Below are positions 1 to 5,351 of a DNA stretch of 5,351 nt, one piece after another (position 1 is the first letter of the stretch; the number at the start of each line of letters is the position of its first letter). The notes beneath the pieces are model-generated. The model saw only the letters and a list, made by a program, of their open reading frames with translations, did no database searches and was not told the origin of the DNA. Position numbers and translations under genes: made by a program. This stretch comes from Deltaproteobacteria bacterium (GTDB taxonomy: Bacteria; Desulfobacterota; Desulfobacteria; Desulfobacterales; C00003060): contig JAFDFO010000152.1 in assembly GCA_019309815.1 (NCBI GenBank), positions 1 through 5,351 of the forward strand. The letters are read 5' to 3'.

Positions 1-656
1 GACATCAACCACTCCTCGATGGTTGCTGAAAGCCCCCTCTTCAGTAATACCGGCTTGCCCATTCGGCCCACGCACTTCAGGAGTTCGAAGTTTTGCATGT
101 TCCGGGCTCCAACCTGGACCATATCCACATATTTCATCATCATGTCTGCCTGAGTCGGTGAGGTGATCTCTGTGACGACGCCAAGGCCGAGTTCTTCCCT
201 GATCTCAGCCAGGATTTTCAGGCCCTCCTCCCCAAGACCCTGGAAGGAATAGGGTGACGTCCTCGGCTTGAAGGCCCCTCCACGAAATAGGACCGCACCG
301 TACTTCTTGACTTCTCTTGCTGTGGCGAGGGCCTGTTCCCTGCTTTCCACCGCACAGGGGCCTGCTATCACTACGATGCGCTCGCCCCCGATCGCAGCGT
401 CCCCGACCTGGACAAGTGTATCTTGCGGATGTATCTTGCGGCTGGCCAGCTTGAAAGCAGTGGAAATTGGTATCACTCTTTCCACACCGGGAAGCCCCTC
501 AAAGAAATCCGGATTCTGTGTAACCTCTCCGATGGCGCCTATAAAGGATCGGCCACTGTCCACCATCTCACGTACAATATAACCTTCACCTCGAAGCGTG
601 GTTCGAATGCGATCCTTCTCTTCCGGTGTGATCCCTTCTTGTAGGACGAGAATCAT
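1..656 (-). CDS. aroF: 3-deoxy-7-phosphoheptulonate (DAHP) synthase, type I-beta; 3' end outside the window
   Basis: Cytosolic enzyme that condenses phosphoenolpyruvate with erythrose 4-phosphate, the committed step of the shikimate pathway. My translation of the minus strand gives 218 residues without a stop before the left edge; family members of this type are about 340 residues, so roughly 120 are missing. Residues 1 to about 70 match the small N-terminal ferredoxin-like (ACT-like) domain, which in the Thermotoga enzyme mediates inhibition by Tyr/Phe. The barrel then begins, with GPCAVES at 99-105 (Cys101 is the expected metal ligand), FRGGAFKPRTSPYSFQG at 124-140 for substrate phosphate binding, QVGARNMQN at 181-189 and GKPVLLKRG at 200-208. 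The ATG at 656 is preceded by a strong AAGGAGG with a 7-nt spacer. Expression is probably set by the upstream Phe attenuator. Bifunctional relatives fused to chorismate mutase exist, but the N-terminus here is the ferredoxin-like domain; a C-terminal fusion cannot be excluded. Confidence 0.93.
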   Translation of the reverse strand, partial: MILVLQEGITPEEKDRIRTTLRGEGYIVREMVDSGRSFIGAIGEVTQNPDFFEGLPGVERVIPISTAFKLASRKIHPQDTLVQVGDAAIGGERIVVIAGPCAVESREQALATAREVKKYGAVLFRGGAFKPRTSPYSFQGLGEEGLKILAEIREELGLGVVTEITSPTQADMMMKYVDMVQVGARNMQNFELLKCVGRMGKPVLLKRGLSATIEEWLM

Positions 657-663
657 GAGTTAG

Positions 664-670
664 CCTCCTT
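664..670 (-). promoter_or_regulatory. Ribosome binding site of aroF
   Basis: The minus strand reads AAGGAGG, a near-perfect Shine-Dalgarno sequence, 7 nt before the ATG at 656. It fixes the aroF start and lies just beyond the U-tract of the attenuator terminator, so ribosomes can load only on transcripts that have read through. Confidence 0.85.
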
Positions 671-680
671 CCTTAGCTCC

Positions 681-714
681 AAAAAAAAGCCCCGAGATTT
701 TCTTCTCGGGGCTT
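681..714 (-). terminator. Intrinsic terminator of the aroF leader (attenuator hairpin 5:6)
   Basis: On the minus strand a perfect 11-bp stem, AAGCCCCGAGA (714-704) with TCTCGGGGCTT (697-687), closes a 6-nt loop and runs into an uninterrupted T-tract ending at 681. The tract is oriented for transcription toward aroF; reading rightward there is no T-tract after the stem, so it is not a terminator for plus-strand genes. It lies between the aroF promoter and the aroF ribosome binding site, so its role must be conditional (attenuation) rather than end-of-operon termination. Confidence 0.93.
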
Positions 715-825
715 GAGACTGTTTAATCTATGACCCCGAGCAGACCGCCTTGGTCCACCCGGGGCGTTTAACCATGTAGGCTAGACGGCCGGGTGGACGC
801 TTCTAAAGCTAAAAAAGAAGCGTCC
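705..825 (-). promoter_or_regulatory. Ribosome-mediated Phe attenuator: alternative RNA hairpins in the aroF leader
   Basis: Reading the minus strand, segments can pair in alternative ways. Segment 1 (825-816) pairs with 2 (804-795) over 10 bp inside the leader peptide gene. Segment 2 (798-789, GTCCACCCGG) pairs perfectly with 3 (762-753, CCGGGTGGAC). Segment 3 (764-760, CCCCG, plus 755-752, GACC) pairs with 4 (746-743 and 738-734) around a 5-nt loop. Segment 4 (740-734, CTCGGGG) also pairs over 7 bp with the 5' arm of the terminator (711-705). The inferred logic follows. A ribosome stalled at early Phe codons covers 1, so 2:3 forms, 4 is free and captures the terminator arm, and aroF is transcribed. 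With ample Phe the ribosome reaches the stop at 781-783 and covers 2, so 3:4 forms and the terminator folds. Pairings are read from the sequence; energies were not computed. Confidence 0.85.
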
Positions 826-864
826 AAAAACAAACTCGACTTGATTGCCTATGTTCCTTGCCAT
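781..864 (-). CDS. Phenylalanine-rich leader peptide of the aroF attenuator, 27 aa
   Basis: A short open frame on the minus strand begins with ATG at 864 and ends with TAG at 783-781. It encodes 27 residues with six Phe in ten positions (residues 11-20, FVFGRFFFSF), including three consecutive TTC/TTT codons. This composition is typical of attenuator leader peptides such as that of enterobacterial pheA, where the Phe codons act as the sensor and the peptide has no further role. A modest Shine-Dalgarno, AGGA at 878-875, lies 10 nt upstream. The Phe codons overlap the 5' arm of the first hairpin, and the stop codon sits so that a terminating ribosome would mask hairpin segment 2. It contains no Trp or Tyr, which argues for Phe-specific sensing. 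The unnamed gene is short enough to be missed by automatic annotation. Confidence 0.87.
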   Translation of the reverse strand: MARNIGNQVEFVFGRFFFSFRSVHPAV

Positions 865-876
865 TGTTAGATATTC

Positions 877-889
877 CTAATCGTATTAG
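877..889. repeat. Small inverted repeat at the aroF transcription start
   Basis: CTAAT-CGT-ATTAG is a perfect 5-bp inverted repeat with a 3-nt centre. It lies 6-18 nt beyond the aroF -10 box and overlaps the predicted start of transcription (about 887-888) and the AGGA of the leader peptide. The position would suit a repressor operator, but no known regulator consensus is matched convincingly, and a repeat this short can arise by chance. Confidence 0.3.
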
Positions 890-894
890 TGGTA

Positions 895-923
895 TCCATA
901 CTCTTTGCTGTGATGGCTGTCAA
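895..923 (-). promoter_or_regulatory. Predicted sigma70-type promoter of the aroF leader
   Basis: On the minus strand a consensus -35, TTGACA (923-918), is followed by a 17-nt spacer and TATGGA (900-895) as -10. Transcription would start near 887-888, giving a leader of about 230 nt that includes the whole Phe leader peptide and attenuator. The -35 and spacing are ideal and the -10 is acceptable. The position just upstream of the leader peptide gene supports the call. Confidence 0.7.
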
Positions 924-990
924 CAAGTATTTTCCACGTCGCACCGCGTCTGCCCTTTATTCTGATCTCAGCCGTTCCCACAAATCAAGA

Positions 991-1019
991 TTGACATGGG
1001 GTGTTTTGTAAACTAATGC
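991..1019 (+). promoter_or_regulatory. Possible promoter of the iorAB operon
   Basis: TTGACA at 991-996 is a perfect -35 box. With a 17-nt spacer the -10 position holds TAATGC (1014-1019), a poor match; with a 15-nt spacer ACTAAT (1012-1017) matches better but is too close. Transcription would start near 1022-1028, leaving an untranslated leader of about 30 nt before the ATG at 1057. The weak -10 may mean that an activator is needed. It stands back to back with the aroF promoter, the two -35 boxes being 67 nt apart; I see no clear operator in the stretch between them (924-990). Confidence 0.45.
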
Positions 1020-1045
1020 TTTGAGCACATTACAGCAACGACCAC

Positions 1046-1050
1046 GGAGG
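1046..1050 (+). promoter_or_regulatory. Ribosome binding site deciding the iorA start
   Basis: GGAGG lies 6 nt before the ATG at 1057. This favours that ATG over the in-frame TTG at 1021, which has no comparable site and would fall at or before the predicted transcription start. Confidence 0.8.
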
Positions 1051-1056
1051 ATTACC

Positions 1057-2940
1057 ATGCACCCCCTGTTAACCGAAGAGGCAGGCAAGACACTTCTACT
1101 ACTGGGCAATGAAGCGATCGTCAGGGGCGCCCTGGAGGCTGGCGTGGCATTTGCCACCACGTATCCTGGCACCCCATCATCTGAAATAGGAGACAACTTT
1201 TTTCGGATAGCCGGCGAATCAGGGCTCTACTTTGAGTATTCCACCAATGAGAAGGTCGCCCTGGAGACGGCTGCCGGTGCTGCTGTGTCTGGCGTTCGGG
1301 CCATCTGCAGTATGAAACATGTTGGCCTTAACGTTGCCGCCGATCCCCTGATGACTCTCGCCTATGTGGGCGTTCGCGCCGGCATGGTGATTGTCACGGC
1401 AGATGATCCGTCGATGTTCTCCAGCCAGAATGAACAGGACAACCGGATCTATGCAAGACTGTCAAGCCTCCCGCTTCTGGAGCCGGCGTCAGCCCAAGAG
1501 GCTAAAGAGATGACCGCAGCAGCTTTTGAGATTTCAGAAGCCTTGGAGCTCCCTGTTTTGCTCAGGACAACCACACGCCTAAGCCACTGCCGGGGTGCTG
1601 TGACGATAGGCCCCCTGAAGCATCCTAAGGTAAGGGGGGTTTTTGAAAAGGACAGCACCCGCTTTGTGCCCGTGCCGGCCATTGCGCGGATTCGCCACAA
1701 GGTCTTGCTTGCCCAGGCTGAAAAGGCGAGAGGGATGGCTTGCGTATCTCCATTTAATGCCATCATCGGCACAGGGAAAACAGGTATTGCAGCAAGTGGC
1801 ATCGTTAATAACTATGTGGCTGATGCTCTTGACGACCTTGGTGTCCAGGACCGTGTTAGACTGCTGAGGCTTGGTTTTACACACCCCTTTCCAGAGGAAT
1901 TGGCGGTGGAGTTCATCAGGTCTGTTGACAAGATCCTGGTTGTTGAAGAGCTGGAGCCTATTTTGGAGGACGACCTTAAGGTCACCGCCCATACCCACGG
2001 TCTTTCCGTGCCCATTTCGGGAAAAGGCCAGGAACTTTTCTCACGGCTCTACGAATATGATCCGGGAATGGTACGTAAGGCCATCGCGGATTTCCTGGAA
2101 CTCGACTACGATCCGCCAAAACCGATTGACATCCAAGAAGATCCCGAGCCGGTGGAGCTTCCATTTCGACCGCCAAACCTGTGCGCCGGCTGTCCTCACA
2201 GGGCAACATATTATGCAGTAAACAGTGTGCTGGCAGAAACCGGGACGGAGGCCGTGTTCCCCACGGACATCGGCTGTTACACTCTGGGGCTTCTGCCCCC
2301 GCTTAAGGCCGCCGATTTTCTCATATGTATGGGCTCCAGCGTGAGTTCCGCGGGTGGGATCTCCAGGGCAACAGACCAGCCCGTGATCGCCTTCATAGGC
2401 GACTCCACTTTCTTTCATTCCGGCATCACAGGCCTGATCAATGCGGTTCACAACCAACACAAATTCACCTTGGTAATACTCGACAATGGCACGACGGCTA
2501 TGACCGGCCACCAGCCTCATCCCGGCATAGATATTAAACCCCCCGGATGGGACAAACCATCCGTTTCCATTGAGGCGATTGCAAGCGCCTGCGGCGTGGA
2601 ACGGGTCGCCGTGGTTAATCCGATAAATCAAGCCAAAACCAAAGCGGCTGTGAGGGAAGCTCTGGAATCAAACGAGTTATCCGTCATTGTAGCAAGGGCT
2701 CCTTGTCCTCTGTATGAGCGCAGGATGCTGAACAAGAAGAAAACGCGGGGTTTTGTAGTGGGCCCGGAATGCAATACAGACTGCACGGAGTGTGTTGATA
2801 CCTTTGGATGCCCTGCCCTGTATAGAAACCCTGCTCCAGATGGAGAAACAACCATGATAATTAACGACAGCCTGTGTATTGGTTGCGGGGTCTGCATACA
2901 GATATGCAAAAAGATCAGGCCGAAGAAGATTAAAGCGTAA
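1057..2940 (+). CDS. iorA: Indolepyruvate:ferredoxin oxidoreductase, alpha subunit
   Basis: Catalytic subunit of the thiamine diphosphate (TPP) and iron-sulfur enzyme that oxidatively decarboxylates aryl-2-oxoacids (indolepyruvate, phenylpyruvate, hydroxyphenylpyruvate) to aryl-acetyl-CoA, reducing ferredoxin; the reaction can run in reverse in some anaerobes. At 627 residues from the ATG at 1057 it has the usual family length. Domain order: N-terminal pyrimidine-binding domain (about 10-180) with PGTPSSEIGD at 37-46 and a candidate TPP glutamate at 65; a middle transketolase-C-like domain (about 230-340); a TPP-binding domain (about 370-550) with CAGCPHR at 376-382, GDS at 448-450 and DNGTTAMTG at 476-484; and a C-terminal ferredoxin domain. 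The first cluster cysteines are 572, 576, 579 and 585 (GCPAL), with C-x3-C where C-x2-C is usual. The second is CIGCGVCIQIC at 607-617, followed by a short lysine-rich tail instead of the usual Pro. iorB follows after 8 nt. Confidence 0.93.
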   Translation: MHPLLTEEAGKTLLLLGNEAIVRGALEAGVAFATTYPGTPSSEIGDNFFRIAGESGLYFEYSTNEKVALETAAGAAVSGVRAICSMKHVGLNVAADPLMTLAYVGVRAGMVIVTADDPSMFSSQNEQDNRIYARLSSLPLLEPASAQEAKEMTAAAFEISEALELPVLLRTTTRLSHCRGAVTIGPLKHPKVRGVFEKDSTRFVPVPAIARIRHKVLLAQAEKARGMACVSPFNAIIGTGKTGIAASGIVNNYVADALDDLGVQDRVRLLRLGFTHPFPEELAVEFIRSVDKILVVEELEPILEDDLKVTAHTHGLSVPISGKGQELFSRLYEYDPGMVRKAIADFLELDYDPPKPIDIQEDPEPVELPFRPPNLCAGCPHRATYYAVNSVLAETGTEAVFPTDIGCYTLGLLPPLKAADFLICMGSSVSSAGGISRATDQPVIAFIGDSTFFHSGITGLINAVHNQHKFTLVILDNGTTAMTGHQPHPGIDIKPPGWDKPSVSIEAIASACGVERVAVVNPINQAKTKAAVREALESNELSVIVARAPCPLYERRMLNKKKTRGFVVGPECNTDCTECVDTFGCPALYRNPAPDGETTMIINDSLCIGCGVCIQICKKIRPKKIKA

Positions 2941-2948
2941 GGGGTCCA

Positions 2949-3545
2949 ATGATGGATAGTTATCGGGTATACTTCACAGGTGTTGGGGGACAAGGCACAC
3001 TTCTGGCTACGAGTGTCCTGGCGGAGGCAGCCATCTTGGCAGGCTATCATGCGGTTACCAGTGAGATTCATGGCATGGCTCAGCGGGGTGGCGTCGTGGA
3101 ATCGACAGTCATGATCGGGGATGTGAAGAGCCCGATCATTTCTGACGGCGAGGCCGATATCCTTCTCGGATTTGAACCAGTGGAAACCTATCGGGCCATG
3201 CGGAAGTGTTCGGCACATTCGGTGGTAATATCAAATACGGTTCCTGTCATGCCTTACGACGTGGCTATCGGCAAAGCAGCTTATCCGAATGTTGAGAAGT
3301 TGTTTGACTTCATTCAAAGCCGGGTAAAGAAGCTATTCACAGTGGATGCCCGGGCTCTGGCAGAACAAGCCGGCGCCCTGCTGTCAGCCAACAAAGTTGT
3401 CCTGGGTGCCTTGGCCGGAAGTAACGTGCTGCCGATTCCAAGGGAAGCCTTTGAAGAGACGATAAGAACTAAAACAAAGAAAGCTTTTGTGAAAACTAAC
3501 TTGAAGGCATTTGACCTGGGCTTCGGCAATACCACGGGGAAATAG
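2949..3545 (+). CDS. iorB: Indolepyruvate:ferredoxin oxidoreductase, beta subunit
   Basis: Small partner of IorA, from the gamma-type (POR/KorC-like) domain family that completes the oxidoreductase and is thought to help bind CoA. The 198 residues match the family length (about 190-200). A glycine-rich motif GVGGQGTLLA at 11-20 opens the domain, followed by the hallmark SEIHGMAQRGG at 38-48 and NKVVLGALAG at 148-157. There is no signal peptide or membrane segment. It begins 8 nt after the iorA stop, with AAGGGG overlapping that stop as ribosome binding site, so the two are surely co-transcribed. Two adjacent ATGs (2949 and 2952) are possible; the second has the more usual 7-nt spacing and would give 197 residues. 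The partner and the gene order distinguish it from other 2-oxoacid oxidoreductase gamma subunits. Confidence 0.92.
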   Translation: MMDSYRVYFTGVGGQGTLLATSVLAEAAILAGYHAVTSEIHGMAQRGGVVESTVMIGDVKSPIISDGEADILLGFEPVETYRAMRKCSAHSVVISNTVPVMPYDVAIGKAAYPNVEKLFDFIQSRVKKLFTVDARALAEQAGALLSANKVVLGALAGSNVLPIPREAFEETIRTKTKKAFVKTNLKAFDLGFGNTTGK

Positions 3546-3597
3546 AGAAGCGATATTTCTTATTCCGCATATGAGCTAAGACGGATCATGAGGCACT
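3546..3597. other. iorB-lepA intergenic gap
   Basis: 52 nt with no hairpin, T-tract or recognisable promoter. lepA may therefore be transcribed by read-through from iorAB, at least in part. GAGG at 3590-3593, 4 nt before the GTG, is the likely lepA ribosome binding site. Confidence 0.5.
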
Positions 3598-5351
3598 GTG
3601 AAGCATATTCGCAACTTCAGCATCATTGCCCACATCAACCACGGCAAGTCTACCCTTTCTGATCGACTCATCCAGTCAACCGGTGTGGTTTCCCTGCGCG
3701 ATTTTAAAGAGCAGATCCTTGACTCCATGGATATAGAGAGAGAACGGGGTATTACCATTAAGAGCCAGGCGGTGTCGCTTCCGTATACCGCCGAAGATGG
3801 CCACACCTATATTTTGAACCTGATTGACACCCCGGGACATGTCGATTTCACGTACGAGGTCTCCAGGTCCTTAGCTTCGTGTGAAGGGGTGCTCCTCCTC
3901 GTTGATGCCAGCCAGGGGGTGGAGGCGCAAACCGTAGCAAACCTGTACCTGGCCATGGACCATGGTCTTGAAATCGTTCCGATCATTAACAAGATCGACC
4001 TGCCGGCTGCTGATGTAGAGTGGGTTAAACAGCAGATTGAAGAGGAATTGGGTCTTGACTCTGAGACGACAATCCTGACCTCGGCCAAAGAGGGCATTGG
4101 CATAGAGGAGGTTCTGGAAGCAATTGTCTCCCGTCTCCCAGCCCCCCAAGGGGCCCCTGACGGACCTCTACAGGCTCTCATATTTGATTCTGAGTATGAC
4201 ATCTATCGGGGTACCGTAATTTACTGCAGGGTCTTTGAAGGAACCATACGGCCTGAGGACACCATACGTTTCATGTCGAATGATGCCACCTATCGCGTCG
4301 AAGAGGTCGGAATCTTCAGGATCAAGAGAATGCCTAAGGATTCACTTGCGGCTGGTGAGGTCGGCTACATCATTGCCGGGGTGAAGACAGTAAGCGATAC
4401 CCGGTGCGGAGACACGGTCACGCACAATGACCATCCCTGCGCGTCGCCGCTGCCCGGATTTCGAGAGGTCAAGCCCGTGGTCTTTTCCTCGCTTTACCCG
4501 ATCGCCAGTGACGGGTATGAAGACCTGGCAGTAGCCCTGGAGAAGCTAAAGCTTAATGATGCGTCACTCGTCTATGAACGAGACGCTTCTGCGGCTCTTG
4601 GTTCCGGCTTCCGGTGTGGATTCCTGGGATTGCTTCATCTTGAAGTCATCCAGGAGCGTCTCGAGCGTGAATTCAACCTCTCTCTCATCATCACCGCACC
4701 GTCCGTCAAATACAGGTTCTTTATGAAGGACGGCACGACAATCATCATAGACAACCCTACCCTCTATCCTGACCCCACGAAAATTGCGGGTACCCAAGAA
4801 CTCTATATCAAGGCTTCCTTGATGATGCCGGATCGATACTTGGGCGCAGCAATGAAACTCTGTTTGCAGCGACGAGGAGTAAATACCAAACACGGCTACC
4901 TGGAGGGGAGTCGACTTGAGTTGACCTGTGAGCTTCCGCTGGCCGAGGTCGTATATGATTTTCATGACAGACTAAAATCAGTCACCCAGGGATACGGCTC
5001 TTTTGACTACGAAGTGCTTGATTATCGGGAGAGTAATCTTGTCAGGCTGGACATTCTGATAAACGGAGAGAAGGTGGACGCGCTGTGTCAACTGGTTCAT
5101 CGAGACCGGGCCCCCCAGCGGGCAAGACATGCCTGCGAAAAACTCAAGGATGAAATTCCAAGGCAGCAGTTTCGGGTCATCATCCAGGGGGCCATTGGCG
5201 CAAAGATCATTGCGCGGGAAACCTTAACGCCTTTTAGAAAGGACGTAACCGCTAAGCTATACGGTGGGGATGTCACGCGAAAACGCAAGCTACTTGAGAA
5301 ACAAAAAAAGGGGAAGAAACGCATGAAAATGGTCGGCTCGGTCGAAGTGCC
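3598..5351 (+). CDS. lepA: Elongation factor 4 (LepA) GTPase; last residues outside the window
   Basis: Ribosome-associated translational GTPase of the EF-G family, implicated in back-translocation, initiation or ribosome assembly. The frame gives 584 residues, ending at GSVEV followed by two bases; the family is about 600, so only some 15 are missing. The GTP-binding domain shows AHINHGKST at 11-19 (P-loop), DIERERGITIKSQ at 45-57 (switch I), DTPGHVDF at 77-84 (switch II), NKID at 131-134 and SAK at 162-164. Domain II follows (about 190-280), then the EF-G-like domains (GFRCGFLGLLHLEV at 337-350) and the LepA-specific C-terminal domain with LYGGDVTRKRKLLEKQ at 554-569. GTG at 3598 is the first possible start, since a TGA stands in frame at 3589, and KHIRNFSIIAH matches the usual N-terminus. 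Position 14 is Asn where family members normally have Asp (AHIDHGKS). The rest appears intact, so it is probably functional. Confidence 0.95.
   Translation, partial: MKHIRNFSIIAHINHGKSTLSDRLIQSTGVVSLRDFKEQILDSMDIERERGITIKSQAVSLPYTAEDGHTYILNLIDTPGHVDFTYEVSRSLASCEGVLLLVDASQGVEAQTVANLYLAMDHGLEIVPIINKIDLPAADVEWVKQQIEEELGLDSETTILTSAKEGIGIEEVLEAIVSRLPAPQGAPDGPLQALIFDSEYDIYRGTVIYCRVFEGTIRPEDTIRFMSNDATYRVEEVGIFRIKRMPKDSLAAGEVGYIIAGVKTVSDTRCGDTVTHNDHPCASPLPGFREVKPVVFSSLYPIASDGYEDLAVALEKLKLNDASLVYERDASAALGSGFRCGFLGLLHLEVIQERLEREFNLSLIITAPSVKYRFFMKDGTTIIIDNPTLYPDPTKIAGTQELYIKASLMMPDRYLGAAMKLCLQRRGVNTKHGYLEGSRLELTCELPLAEVVYDFHDRLKSVTQGYGSFDYEVLDYRESNLVRLDILINGEKVDALCQLVHRDRAPQRARHACEKLKDEIPRQQFRVIIQGAIGAKIIARETLTPFRKDVTAKLYGGDVTRKRKLLEKQKKGKKRMKMVGSVEV

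Noticed and set aside
268..582. 104-codon plus-strand open frame opposite aroF
   Set aside because: Shadow of the aroF coding frame; its translation has no recognisable motif and no ribosome binding site.
747..762. T-box-like string on the minus strand (GGGTGGACC followed by AAGGCGG)
   Set aside because: It lacks the exact T-box sequence and I see no stem I or specifier features upstream; the same bases are explained by the 2:3 and 3:4 pairings of the leader-peptide attenuator.
728..775. A second mini-frame on the minus strand (15 codons, MVKRPGW start) with one Trp codon, 5 nt after the Phe leader stop
   Set aside because: No Shine-Dalgarno, only one Trp codon, and it lies inside the pairing segments 3 and 4 that the attenuator needs as RNA. 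Reinitiation is conceivable but unsupported.
1007..1024. TyrR-box-like half site TGTAAA near the iorA promoter
   Set aside because: The second half (CTTTGA) does not match TTTACA, and only one half site is present.
1021..1056. Upstream TTG start for iorA, adding 12 residues
   Set aside because: No good ribosome binding site, position at the predicted transcription start, and the ATG at 1057 has GGAGG at ideal spacing.
2041..3218. Two 196-codon open frames on the minus strand opposite iorA and iorB
   Set aside because: They are antisense to genes with unmistakable family motifs, have no recognisable domains, and overlap the iorA-iorB junction in a way real genes would not.

Overview
The window carries four protein genes plus a short leader-peptide gene, arranged around a divergent control region. 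It looks like the chromosome of an anaerobic bacterium of moderate G+C content. A ferredoxin-dependent indolepyruvate oxidoreductase (iorAB) implies an anaerobic, ferredoxin-based metabolism. A Desulfobacterota (deltaproteobacterial) host would fit, but that is an inference from gene content and style; the sequence has no taxonomic marker I can place exactly.

Left part (1-656, minus strand): the N-terminal two thirds of a type I-beta DAHP synthase (aroF-like), the first enzyme of the shikimate pathway. The gene runs off the left edge.

Control region (657-1056): reading leftward there is a good sigma70-type promoter (TTGACA-17-TATGGA) and a leader of about 230 nt. The leader encodes a 27-residue peptide with six phenylalanines clustered as FVFGRFFFSF. 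It is followed by a set of mutually exclusive RNA hairpins ending in a strong intrinsic terminator, then the aroF ribosome binding site. This is the architecture of a classical ribosome-mediated transcription attenuator that senses phenylalanyl-tRNA, and it is the most interesting feature here. Reading rightward, a TTGACA box with a weak -10 probably drives iorAB.

Middle (1057-3545, plus strand): iorA and iorB, separated by 8 nt. They encode the two subunits of indolepyruvate:ferredoxin oxidoreductase, which interconverts aryl-2-oxoacids (from Trp, Phe, Tyr) and aryl-acetyl-CoAs.

Right part (3598-5351, plus strand): lepA (elongation factor 4), nearly complete and lacking only the last few residues. 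It starts at GTG, and its P-loop has Asn where Asp is normal.

Together, aroF (entry to aromatic amino acid synthesis) and iorAB (aryl-2-oxoacid metabolism) share a divergent intergenic region, which suggests a local aromatic amino acid module. lepA is a housekeeping gene that follows by position. No mobile element, CRISPR array, tRNA or rRNA gene was seen.
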